Source of the DNA: Brooklawnia propionicigenes
Lineage (GTDB): Bacteria > Actinomycetota > Actinomycetes > Propionibacteriales > Propionibacteriaceae
Direction: 5' to 3'
Length of the DNA stretch: 64,000 bases
Assembly (NCBI RefSeq): GCF_030297015.1
Contig: NZ_AP028056.1
Span: forward strand, 3,048,939-3,112,938
The stretch's first letter is position 1, and the number at the start of each line of letters is the position of its first letter. Positions 12,448-19,396 of this stretch are shown piece after piece. The notes below the pieces were generated by a model, which was not told the DNA's origin, did no database searches, and worked only from the letters and a program-made list of their open reading frames with translations. The position numbers and the translations under genes are program-made.

Positions 12448-12912
12448 ATGAGCGAACCCGAGTGGCTGAATTGGCTGGCCACCGTCGTTCTCGTGACTGG
12501 CTTGGGTTATCTGCTGATCGTCTTTGCGCGCCGTGTCTGGCTGAGCCGCCGAGGCGGTCTTTTTGATTGTGGATTGCGTTTGGCCGGCACTGGGCGCTGG
12601 CGCTCCGGGCTGGCCCGCTATTCCGGCGAGCGTTTTGAATGGTACTTGCTGTGGCGGGTCTGGCCGAGGCCTTCTCGGGTGTTCGTCCGCGGTGAATGCG
12701 AGGTGAATGGGCTCCGCGAGACCAGCAGTGCGGAGGCTAACCTCGGATACGGGTTCTCGACGATCCTGTCGTTGCACGTAACCGCGGCACCGCCCGATAG
12801 ACCCCAGCAGAATTGGGAGCTTGCGCTCAGTGAGGGTTCGGCGATGGGGCTGGTGAGCTGGCTGGAGTCGGCGCCGCCGGGCCAAGGTGACTACCGGCGG
12901 CGGCACGACTGA
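12448..12912 (+). CDS. DUF2550 family protein (Rv1312-like)
   Basis: The 154-residue protein has one N-terminal membrane helix (about residues 8-27, LNWLATVVLVTGLGYLLIVF), a basic stretch (RRVWLSRRG), then a small beta-rich domain beginning GGLFDCGLRL and containing RWRSGLARYSGERFEWY. This pattern and its place directly after atpC match the uncharacterised actinobacterial DUF2550 proteins such as Rv1312. Function is unknown; the conserved position suggests only a loose link with the ATP synthase. Confidence 0.75.
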   Translation: MSEPEWLNWLATVVLVTGLGYLLIVFARRVWLSRRGGLFDCGLRLAGTGRWRSGLARYSGERFEWYLLWRVWPRPSRVFVRGECEVNGLRETSSAEANLGYGFSTILSLHVTAAPPDRPQQNWELALSEGSAMGLVSWLESAPPGQGDYRRRHD

Positions 12913-12942
12913 CGGCGCTCGAACCAGTGAGGATGGAGGACC

Positions 12943-13992
12943 GTGCGCGGCGAGTATGTGGGCAGTGATGGGGTCGCAGTGACCGCTGATCTCGAGATCG
13001 CTGACCGGCAGTTGTCCCGGCTCAGTCTGACGGCCCGTTCTGCTGGCGCCGGCGATGCAGGGGAAGAGCGGTTGGCGCCGGTGGTCGCCGCGTTGACGGG
13101 TCTGGCCGCCGATGTGGATGTGCGCACGATGACGGGGATCATCGAGAAGGTGTGGCCCGGATCCGCTGGTGGGCTGGCCACCTCGATCGCGATTGCGGTG
13201 CGTCGCGCCGCACGGGGAACCACGAGCTGGGGTGACCTGACCTTCGACGTGATCGGCCCGGTGAACCTCCCGGTGGCGACCCATGTCGCACTCGATCAGG
13301 TGATCGCCGACGATGTCAGGGCGGGACGCCGCAACCCCACCTTCCGGATCTGGGAGTGGGACGATCCGGCGGTGGTCATCGGTTCGTTTCAATCCGTGCG
13401 TAATGAGGTCGATCCCGACAACGCCGCCAAGTACGGCTTCGGGGTAGTGCGGCGTATCTCCGGTGGCGGCGCGATGTTCATGCCGCCCGGCACCTGCATC
13501 ACCTACTCACTGACGGTTCCGGGCTCCCTCACCGAGGGACTGAGCTTCGAGCAGTCCTACGCGTTCCTGGACGCCTGGGTGCTGGACGCGCTGGCGGCGG
13601 TCGGCGTCCGGGCCCGCTATCTGCCGCTGAACGACATTGCATCCGACAAGGGCAAGATCGGTGGAGCAGCGCAGCGGCGGTTCGTCGACGGCACCGTGCT
13701 GCATCACGTCACCAGCGCCTATGCGATGGACATGGGGCTGCTGGCGCAGGTGCTGCGGCTGGGCCGGGAGCCGATCAGCAAGAAGGGCACGGCCAGCGCC
13801 AACAAATGGGTCGATCCGATGTGCTCGCAGACCACCATGTCGCGCGATCAGGTGATGGCCTCATTCCTGGCGTCCTTCACGTCCCGCTATCGCTGTGTCG
13901 AGGCAGGCTACAGCGACGATCAGCTCGGCCGCGCGGCAGAACTGGTGCGCACCAAGTTTGCCGCCGACGAGTGGACCTACCGCGTGCCCTGA
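12943..13992 (+). CDS. Lipoate-protein ligase A family protein with N-terminal accessory-like domain
   Basis: Residues about 100-330 are a biotin/lipoate ligase catalytic domain: WDDPAVVIGSFQ, the lipoyl-AMP-binding RRISGGGAMF (170-179) and the catalytic-lysine region DKGKIGGAAQRR (Lys238). The first 95 residues (GEYVGSDGVAVTADLEIADRQLSRL onward) resemble the small accessory domain normally found at the LplA C-terminus or as a separate LplB, which would make this a permuted arrangement. The GTG start follows GGAGG. It could instead be an octanoyltransferase-type relative; the substrate is not determinable. Its last 16 bases overlap the end of the convergent B12 adenosyltransferase gene. Confidence 0.75.
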   Translation: MRGEYVGSDGVAVTADLEIADRQLSRLSLTARSAGAGDAGEERLAPVVAALTGLAADVDVRTMTGIIEKVWPGSAGGLATSIAIAVRRAARGTTSWGDLTFDVIGPVNLPVATHVALDQVIADDVRAGRRNPTFRIWEWDDPAVVIGSFQSVRNEVDPDNAAKYGFGVVRRISGGGAMFMPPGTCITYSLTVPGSLTEGLSFEQSYAFLDAWVLDALAAVGVRARYLPLNDIASDKGKIGGAAQRRFVDGTVLHHVTSAYAMDMGLLAQVLRLGREPISKKGTASANKWVDPMCSQTTMSRDQVMASFLASFTSRYRCVEAGYSDDQLGRAAELVRTKFAADEWTYRVP

Positions 13993-14606
13993 CGGCCGGG
14001 ATTCCGCTCCCCACCGGGCAGCCACAGCACATCGGTGACCCCGGCGAGCAGATTGGCTCGTCGGGCCAGGATGAAGAACAGATCGCTGAGCCGGTTCAGG
14101 TACTTCAGCGGCAGCGGGCTCAACCCGCCCGAGGCCTCGGTGCTGCCATCCTCGATTCCGTACTGCTCGGCGGCGGCCCAGGCTTGACGTTCTGCCCGGC
14201 GGGCCATCGTCCGCAGCAGATGGAATTGGGCGCTGGCGGGCGAACCGCCGGGAAGAATGAACGAATCCAGGTTCGGCAGGTCTTCGTTGAACTGGTCGCA
14301 CCAGGCCTCGAGCCGGTCGATACTCGGCTGGATGATGCGCAACGGCTCCCACTTCGGATTCGGCGCCACCGGGTTCGACAGGTCGGCACCGAGATCGAAG
14401 AGCTCGTTCTGGATGATCCGCAGGGCGCCGCGCGCGTCATCGTCCACGTCGTGATTGGCCAGCAGGACCCCAATGGCAGAATTGAGTTCGTCGACGCTAC
14501 CGTAGGCTTCAACTCGCGGATCGGTCTTGCGAGCCACCGAGTTGTCGGACAGCCGGGTCTGGCCAGCATCACCAGTGCGGGTATAGATACGTGTGAGGTG
14601 GACCAT
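13977..14606 (-). CDS. pduO: Cob(I)yrinic acid a,c-diamide/cobalamin adenosyltransferase, PduO type
   Basis: The enzyme transfers the adenosyl group of ATP to cob(I)alamin, giving adenosylcobalamin, the cofactor of methylmalonyl-CoA mutase. The N-terminal IYTRTGDAGQTRLSDN is the ATP-binding signature, followed by YGSVDELNSAIG, the helical core with FDLGADLSNP, the RTMARRAER region and LNRLSDLFFILARRAN. Its 209 residues fit the family. It is divergent from the cyclophilin gene with only 45 bases between start codons; no cobalamin riboswitch is apparent there. A similar gene (Rv1314c) lies near atpC in M. tuberculosis, and B12 use fits a propionate producer. Confidence 0.94.
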   Translation of the reverse strand: MVHLTRIYTRTGDAGQTRLSDNSVARKTDPRVEAYGSVDELNSAIGVLLANHDVDDDARGALRIIQNELFDLGADLSNPVAPNPKWEPLRIIQPSIDRLEAWCDQFNEDLPNLDSFILPGGSPASAQFHLLRTMARRAERQAWAAAEQYGIEDGSTEASGGLSPLPLKYLNRLSDLFFILARRANLLAGVTDVLWLPGGERNPGRQGTR

Positions 14607-14651
14607 GGCTGAAGCCTACCCGGCAGCAAGCACCCAAGAGGAGACGAGTAT

Positions 14652-15392
14652 ATGACGGTGAGCAGACGGGCAGCGGTCTGCGTGGCGGCAGCCGGCGCGA
14701 TGATGGCCTTGGCGGGCTGCGCCAACCAGCCCGGCCAGACGAGCGGGGCGTCCAGCCCGGCCAGCGCGACTTCGACCGCGACCTCCGCATCGCCATCCGG
14801 CGAGCCGACCGGCACGACGGCCGCCAGCGCGCTGAACGCGACGGTCAGCTGCCAGTACGTCGCCGGTGGCCAACGCGCCAAGCCTGTCGATCCGCCGCCC
14901 GCCACCGATGTGCCCGCGACGGGGACGCTGACCGTCACTCTCGACATGACGGCCGGTCCGGTGGCGATCACCATGGACCGCGCCAAGGCGCCGTGTACCG
15001 TCAACTCGTTCGAGGCACTGGTCAAGCAGGGGTTCTACGACGGCACGAGCTGCCATCGGCTGGTCGACCAGGGCATCTACATCCTGCAGTGCGGTGATCC
15101 GACGGGCATCGGGTCCGGCGGTCCGGGCTACCGTTTCGCGGACGAGCTGACCGGCAGCGAGCAGTACACCGCCGGAGTCGTCGCGATGGCCAATGCAGGC
15201 CCCGACACCAACGGCTCGCAGTTCTTCATTGTCTGGGCCGATTCGCCGTTGCCGCCCGACTACACCATCTTCGGGACGATCGACGACGACTCTCTTCAGG
15301 TCATCACGACGATCGCTTCTCGTGGTGTTTCACAGGATGCCTCGCCGAATCCGATCGCCGAGGCGAAGATCACCCGGGCTAGCTTCGGCTGA
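14652..15392 (+). CDS. Cyclophilin-type peptidyl-prolyl isomerase, predicted lipoprotein
   Basis: A lipoprotein signal peptide ends in LAGC with Cys23 as lipidation site. A Ser/Thr/Ala-rich linker (to about residue 85) leads into a cyclophilin domain with GFYDGTSCHRLV, the GGPGYRFADEL segment, AMANAGPDTNGSQFFIV and the P-DYTIFG motif. It should catalyse proline isomerisation of exported proteins at the outer face of the membrane. The ATG is preceded by AGAGGAG. The 3' end overlaps the end of the convergent hydrolase by 14 bases. Confidence 0.92.
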   Translation: MTVSRRAAVCVAAAGAMMALAGCANQPGQTSGASSPASATSTATSASPSGEPTGTTAASALNATVSCQYVAGGQRAKPVDPPPATDVPATGTLTVTLDMTAGPVAITMDRAKAPCTVNSFEALVKQGFYDGTSCHRLVDQGIYILQCGDPTGIGSGGPGYRFADELTGSEQYTAGVVAMANAGPDTNGSQFFIVWADSPLPPDYTIFGTIDDDSLQVITTIASRGVSQDASPNPIAEAKITRASFG

Positions 15393-16167
15393 TGAATTCG
15401 CCGATGGCCTGGGCGACCGCCTGGGGCTGATCGGCGTGCAGCCAGTGCCCGGCGTCCGGAATGGTGACGAGATCGGCAGCAGGGAAGTAGTCCCGCATGA
15501 TCGGCTCGTCGCCGGGCTGAACGTGATCGGAGTTCTCGCCTCGCAGCCACAGCACCGGTCCGTCCCACTGACCGCTGATGGGCGGCCAGTCGATCAGCTT
15601 GTCGACCGAGCGCTGCAGAAGCCCGAGATTGGCCAGCCACTGCCAGCCGTCGCCCGACGTGCCGCGATGCAGGTTCTGCAGCAAGAAGGCCCGGACGGCG
15701 GTATTGGGGATCTTCTCGGCGAGCGCATCGTCGGCGTCCTTGCGGGAACCGAGCCGGTCGAGGTCGAGGCTGAGAAGTGAGTCGATGAGGTACTGGAAAT
15801 CGTCATTGCCGCTTCGGGCGACCGGCGACATGTCGGCGACGACAAGCCTGCTCAGCAGTTCCGGATGACGCAGCGCGAGGCGCATCGCGACTTTGCCGCC
15901 CATCGAGTGACCAACGAGGGTGATCGGGGCTTCCTGTGCACCTCGGGCCCGCAATTCGTCGGCGACCAGATCGGCGAACAGGTCGAAATCGAAGCTGTCG
16001 GTCCATGGCGAGCGGCCGTGGTTGGGCAGGTCGAGCAGCACGCTGGTCGTCTGATCGGCAAGTAGCTTCGCGACATTGCCGAAGTTCCTGCCCTGACCGA
16101 AGACACCGTGCGCAAAGACCAGCTGGACCGGGCCGTGGCCCATCTCGATGGCATTCAGGCGTGTCAT
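15379..16167 (-). CDS. Alpha/beta-hydrolase
   Basis: The alpha/beta-hydrolase fold protein has oxyanion region FAHGVFGQGRNF, the segment LLDLPNHGRSPW, the nucleophile elbow GHSMGGKVAM and the catalytic-His region DAGHWLHADQP, as in the YbfF-type esterases. Substrate is unknown. The open frame runs upstream to 16299, but two in-frame ATGs (16173 and 16167) lie next to GGAG; ATG 16167 has the better spacing, while ATG 16173 would overlap the upstream stop (ATGA). The choice between 262 and 264 residues is open. It is probably co-transcribed with the small cysteine-containing protein upstream. Confidence 0.88.
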   Translation of the reverse strand: MTRLNAIEMGHGPVQLVFAHGVFGQGRNFGNVAKLLADQTTSVLLDLPNHGRSPWTDSFDFDLFADLVADELRARGAQEAPITLVGHSMGGKVAMRLALRHPELLSRLVVADMSPVARSGNDDFQYLIDSLLSLDLDRLGSRKDADDALAEKIPNTAVRAFLLQNLHRGTSGDGWQWLANLGLLQRSVDKLIDWPPISGQWDGPVLWLRGENSDHVQPGDEPIMRDYFPAADLVTIPDAGHWLHADQPQAVAQAIGEFISRS

Positions 16168-16169
16168 CG

Positions 16170-16445
16170 TCATCTTCTCCGTTCCCAGCAGTAGCTGTGA
16201 AAATGGCGGCGGTAGTCGACTCCCGAGGTCGACCCGATCGGGGGAGTGTGCGGCCAAGCCACGATGTGCGGGGTGCCGGGCGGGATGGGATTGCCGCATT
16301 CGGGGCAGCTGTAAGTCTTCGTCGCGTTCTCAGCACGGATCTGGCGCGTCACCCACAGTCCGTCGGCCTTGGACGCCGAGGTGTTGAAGGTATCCAGCCT
16401 CAATGGGCGGGGCGCACGAGTGTGTTTGCTGCGACGTTTGGCCAC
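16170..16445 (-). CDS. Small cysteine/histidine protein, nucS neighbour (often labelled 'ATP/GTP-binding protein')
   Basis: The 91-residue protein has a basic N-terminus and a conserved core: [19 protein letters not shown], then H and C in [11 protein letters not shown]. The CxxC plus His/Cys pattern suggests a bound zinc ion. Similar short proteins occur next to nucS in many actinobacteria under the uninformative name ATP/GTP-binding protein, but I see no P-loop. The start is GTG 16445. It is divergent from nucS, with the palindromic element 16480-16537 between them. Confidence 0.7.
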   Translation of the reverse strand: MAKRRSKHTRAPRPLRLDTFNTSASKADGLWVTRQIRAENATKTYSCPECGNPIPPGTPHIVAWPHTPPIGSTSGVDYRRHFHSYCWERRR

Positions 16446-16479
16446 TCGCTCACCTTAGCGCGGCGCGGCCCGTGCTCCT

Positions 16480-16537
16480 GCGCCCCGAATCGGACCCCGC
16501 GCCCGATATATCGGGCGCATCTTCGGATTCGGGGCGC
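16480..16537. repeat. Palindromic element, copy 1 (between divergent genes)
   Basis: A perfect 20-base palindrome GCGCCCGATATATCGGGCGC (16499-16518) is enclosed by perfect 12-base outer arms, GCGCCCCGAATC (16480-16491) and GATTCGGGGCGC (16526-16537). The same core and nearly the same right arm recur at 56242-56299. Because this copy lies between two divergent start codons, it cannot be just a terminator for both genes; it is more likely a repeated extragenic palindrome or a protein-binding site. Confidence 0.85.
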
Positions 16538-16585
16538 GGGAACGGGGGGAGGCGGGGGAGCGACGGGTGGGGTACGGTGGACGCC

Positions 16586-17299
16586 GTGCGTGTGGTGATC
16601 GCGGAATGCCAGGTGGATTATGGCGGCCGGTTGACGGCTCATCTACCGATGGCGCGCAGGTTGATCGTGGTGAAGGCGGACGGATCGGTTTCGGTGCATG
16701 CCGACGACCGCGCCTACAAGCCGTTGAACTGGATGAGCCCACCCTGCACCACGACGATCACTCCCGCTGCCCAGGCCGATCTGGGTGCGACGACCGCCGA
16801 CATCGATCCGCGCGTACGCGAGGTGTGGATGATCCGCTCCAAGAGCGGCGATTTCCTGCAGATCAGCGTCGGGGAGATCGAGTTGGACTACACCACCGAG
16901 TTGGGCATCGATCCGGGCCTTCGCAAGGACGGGGTGGAAGCCCACCTGCAGGCGTTGCTGGCCGAGAACCCGGCGACCTTTGGTGAAGGCTGGAGCGTCG
17001 TGCAACGCGAGTACATGACCGCGATCGGCCCGGTCGATCTGCTCTGCCGGGACGAACTCGGCTGCTATGTGGCGGTCGAGGTGAAACGCCGCGGCGAGAT
17101 CGACGGCGTGGAGCAGCTCACGCGCTATCTCGATCTGATGAATCGCGATCCACTGCTGGGCGAGGTGCGCGGAGTTTTCGCAGCCCAACAGATCAAGCCG
17201 CAGGCGCGCACGCTGGCAACCGATCGCGGCATCTCGTGCCTGGTGGTCGACTACGACGCGCTGCGCGGATTGGACCACGCGGAGGACCGGCTTTTCTGA
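16586..17299 (+). CDS. nucS: Mismatch-specific endonuclease NucS
   Basis: NucS/EndoMS performs the non-canonical mismatch repair of actinobacteria, which lack MutS/MutL. The N-terminal domain carries [20 protein letters not shown] and [11 protein letters not shown]. The C-terminal RecB-like nuclease domain has [12 protein letters not shown] and the [17 protein letters not shown] catalytic segment (D-ExK), then the DDL-like tail ending AEDRLF, which fits beta-clamp interaction. The frame stays open to 16403, but the family normally begins MRxVIAxC, matching GTG 16586 (237 residues); GTG 16577 is the alternative. Confidence 0.95.
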   Translation: MRVVIAECQVDYGGRLTAHLPMARRLIVVKADGSVSVHADDRAYKPLNWMSPPCTTTITPAAQADLGATTADIDPRVREVWMIRSKSGDFLQISVGEIELDYTTELGIDPGLRKDGVEAHLQALLAENPATFGEGWSVVQREYMTAIGPVDLLCRDELGCYVAVEVKRRGEIDGVEQLTRYLDLMNRDPLLGEVRGVFAAQQIKPQARTLATDRGISCLVVDYDALRGLDHAEDRLF

Positions 17300-17305
17300 A
17301 GGCGG

Positions 17306-18805
17306 TCAGCCCTTCTTGATTACCTTCGTGGGTTCGGCGCTCTCGGCAGGAATGATGGCGGTGGTGTTCGCTCCAGCGGACTCGTCCTCGTCACCGGTGA
17401 CCTCGGGGATCACCGCGGTCGCGGAGGCGTCCTGGTCGGTGCGGATCACCGTGGTGGGCTCGTTGGGTTGTCCGACCGGCTGCTCGGGGGCCTGAGACAG
17501 CCACTGCTGGTTGGAGTCCGAGTCCTCGTCCTGAGCGCTCTCGGCCTCGGCTGCCACCGCGGCGAACGGATCAGCATTCGGGTACTCATTGGTGGCGTCC
17601 AAGGCCATCTGCCGCAGGTTGGCCATCTGAGCAATGATCGAGTCCTTGCGCTGCAGCAGGACCGCGATCTCGCGCTCCAGCTGCTCCTTGCGCCAGGCGA
17701 ACTGCTCTTCGAGCCGGTCCTTCATCATGGTGGCCTGTCGATGGGACGCAGCGATCTGGCTTTCCGCCTCGGTTGCCGCATTGGCGCGCAGGCTTTCTGC
17801 GGCAGCCATGGCATCCGCGCGGATCTTGCCCGCCTGGCTGCCGGCCTCGGCGACCTCTGCGGTTGCCTTGGCGTGCTGCTCGTTAGCGTCCGCCATCAGT
17901 GCGGCCACCTTCTCTGCGACTGCCTTCGCCTCAGCGTTTGCCGAACCGATCTGGGCCTGCGCCTCGTCATGGCTGGTCTGCTTGATCTCGTCGGCCTCTG
18001 CTCGTGCCTTGCGCAGCAACTCGTCGGACTCGGTCTTTGCATGATTCAGGAGTCGCTCGGATTCGGCCTTGGCGTTGTGCAGCAGCTTGTCGGATTCGGT
18101 CCTGGCATCGTGCAGCAGCTTGTCGGATTCGGCCTTGGCGTTGCGCAGCAGTTCGTCGGATTCGCTCCGGGCCTTGGCGCGCGTCTCCTCGGCATCGCGG
18201 GCCGCCTGTTCGGACAGCTGACGGGCGGTCATGATGGCCTGAGACTTGGCCAGGGCGCTGTTGTGCGATGCCTCGTCGATCAACCCCTTGGCCTGGGTTT
18301 TGGCGGCCTCGATGGACGCCTGGCAATCGCGCTGGGTGGCCTCGCGAGCCTGGGAGATTTCGGTGTCCAGCTGCTCACGCATGTCCCGCAAGTTGCTGAG
18401 CGTCTCGACGCGGATGTCGTCGGCTTCGGTCTGCGCGGCGGCTCGCAGGTCGGCAGCGACTCGGCGACCTTCTTCCTTGATGCGCTCTGCCTCGGTGGCC
18501 GCTTTGCTGATCAGGTCGGAGGCCTGGGCCTCGGCGGCCCGCAGCATCTGGGTAGCGTGCGAGCCCAGCCTGGTGAAATCGCTGTCGCCGTGCTCGCGCT
18601 GGGCCGCGGCGACCTCGGCGCGTAGATGGCGGGTGAGCTGGCGCAGCGTGGAGACCTGCTGCTCAATGTCGCGAACATAGTTGTCCACGGTCGGACGGTC
18701 GTAGCCCAACATCGCGTGTGGGAAACTGCCAGCGGCGCTGGCCCTGTCATCGAACAGATTGAGGCCCGTGTCCTCGGTGTATTCCTCGTCAGCAGTGTTG
18801 GTCAT
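17306..18805 (-). CDS. DivIVA-domain coiled-coil protein with 11-residue repeats
   Basis: Residues about 28-62 (FPHAMLGYDRPTVDNYV followed by a hydrophobic coiled-coil segment) match the membrane-curvature-sensing N-terminal domain of DivIVA/Wag31. A very long Ala/Glu/Lys-rich coiled coil (about 62-400) includes six consecutive 11-residue units at 211-276. The acidic C-terminal tail (about 410-499) has four T-x-x-I sites. A role in polar growth, septum placement or envelope scaffolding is inferred from the domain; it is much longer than typical Wag31 and is probably a second DivIVA-like protein. AGGAG precedes ATG 18805. Confidence 0.85.
   Translation of the reverse strand: MTNTADEEYTEDTGLNLFDDRASAAGSFPHAMLGYDRPTVDNYVRDIEQQVSTLRQLTRHLRAEVAAAQREHGDSDFTRLGSHATQMLRAAEAQASDLISKAATEAERIKEEGRRVAADLRAAAQTEADDIRVETLSNLRDMREQLDTEISQAREATQRDCQASIEAAKTQAKGLIDEASHNSALAKSQAIMTARQLSEQAARDAEETRAKARSESDELLRNAKAESDKLLHDARTESDKLLHNAKAESERLLNHAKTESDELLRKARAEADEIKQTSHDEAQAQIGSANAEAKAVAEKVAALMADANEQHAKATAEVAEAGSQAGKIRADAMAAAESLRANAATEAESQIAASHRQATMMKDRLEEQFAWRKEQLEREIAVLLQRKDSIIAQMANLRQMALDATNEYPNADPFAAVAAEAESAQDEDSDSNQQWLSQAPEQPVGQPNEPTTVIRTDQDASATAVIPEVTGDEDESAGANTTAIIPAESAEPTKVIKKG
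17978..18175 (-). repeat. 33-base direct repeat array encoding 11-residue coiled-coil units
   Basis: Six in-frame units of 33 bases encode residues 211-276 of the DivIVA-like protein: KARSESDELLR, NAKAESDKLLH, DARTESDKLLH, NAKAESERLLN, HAKTESDELLR and a more diverged KARAEADEIKQ. Similarity is high at DNA level too, for example the shared GCAGCAGCTTGTCGGATTCG in neighbouring units (as read on the plus strand). This points to recent duplication and possible length variation. Confidence 0.85.
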
Positions 18806-18847
18806 CGCGATCTCCTCACGTCCCCATCGAGGTTAGCAAGAACGTCT

Positions 18848-18873
18848 GTGGGGTGCCCTTTCGGACACCCCAC
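18848..18873 (-). terminator. Probable terminator between methylmalonyl-CoA epimerase and DivIVA-like gene
   Basis: GTGGGGTG (18848-18855) and CACCCCAC (18866-18873) pair perfectly around a 10-base loop that can itself pair over two further bases. It lies in the 92-base gap between the two minus-strand genes. The downstream T-run on the minus strand is weak (AGACGTTCTTGC). Confidence 0.5.
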
Positions 18874-18897
18874 GGACACTCAACCAAAAGCGATCGG

Positions 18898-19341
18898 TCA
18901 GTGACCGGTACCCGGCTGGACGATCTCGATCAGCACGCCCTTGCCCGACTTCGGGTGCATGAAGTTGATCTTCGAGCCGCCGGTACCGATGCGGGGCTCG
19001 TCGTAGAGCAGCCTGACGCCGCGCTCACGCAACGTCGCCGAGACGGCGTCGATGTCGGCAACGCGCCATGCCATGTGGTGCAGGCCGGGGCGGTTCTTCT
19101 CGAGCCACTTGGCCGTGGTGGCGTCCGGACGGGTCGGCTGAATGAGCTGAACCTGGGTCATGTGCTCGGTCAGCTCAGCAGCGGGAGCGACCATGATCTC
19201 GAAGACACCTTGTTCTTCATTGACTTCGCGGTGCAGTTCATGCCAGCCAAGAACCTCGGTGTAGTACTTGACGGCATCTTCGTTGTCCGGGCCGACGTAG
19301 GCGACATGATCGATACAAACGAACAGATCAGAGTTTTCCAT
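18898..19341 (-). CDS. mce: Methylmalonyl-CoA epimerase
   Basis: It interconverts (S)- and (R)-methylmalonyl-CoA between propionyl-CoA carboxylation or transcarboxylation and the B12-dependent mutase, a central step of propionate fermentation. The 147-residue vicinal-oxygen-chelate fold has candidate metal ligands His12 (CIDHVAYV), Gln65 (TQVQLIQP), His88/His89 (GLHHMAWRV) and Glu139 (GVLIEI). Stretches such as WHELHRE, MAPAA-like VAPAAELTEHMTQVQ, DIDAVSATLRERGV and INFMHPKSGKG closely resemble my recollection of the P. shermanii enzyme. The B12 adenosyltransferase about 4 kb away serves the same pathway. Confidence 0.95.
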   Translation of the reverse strand: MENSDLFVCIDHVAYVGPDNEDAVKYYTEVLGWHELHREVNEEQGVFEIMVAPAAELTEHMTQVQLIQPTRPDATTAKWLEKNRPGLHHMAWRVADIDAVSATLRERGVRLLYDEPRIGTGGSKINFMHPKSGKGVLIEIVQPGTGH

Positions 19342-19396
19342 GCGCTGATTCTTTCATAGTGAGTTGTGGACGATACATCTGGGTTGGGCCTGCCGG

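Noticed and set aside
14607-14651. Possible cobalamin riboswitch for the B12 adenosyltransferase
   Set aside because: The divergent gap is only 45 bases, far too short, and no B12-box-like sequence is present.
16403-16585. N-terminal extension of nucS
   Set aside because: The extension would cover the palindromic element and part of the divergent gene, and the family begins at the GTG near 16586.
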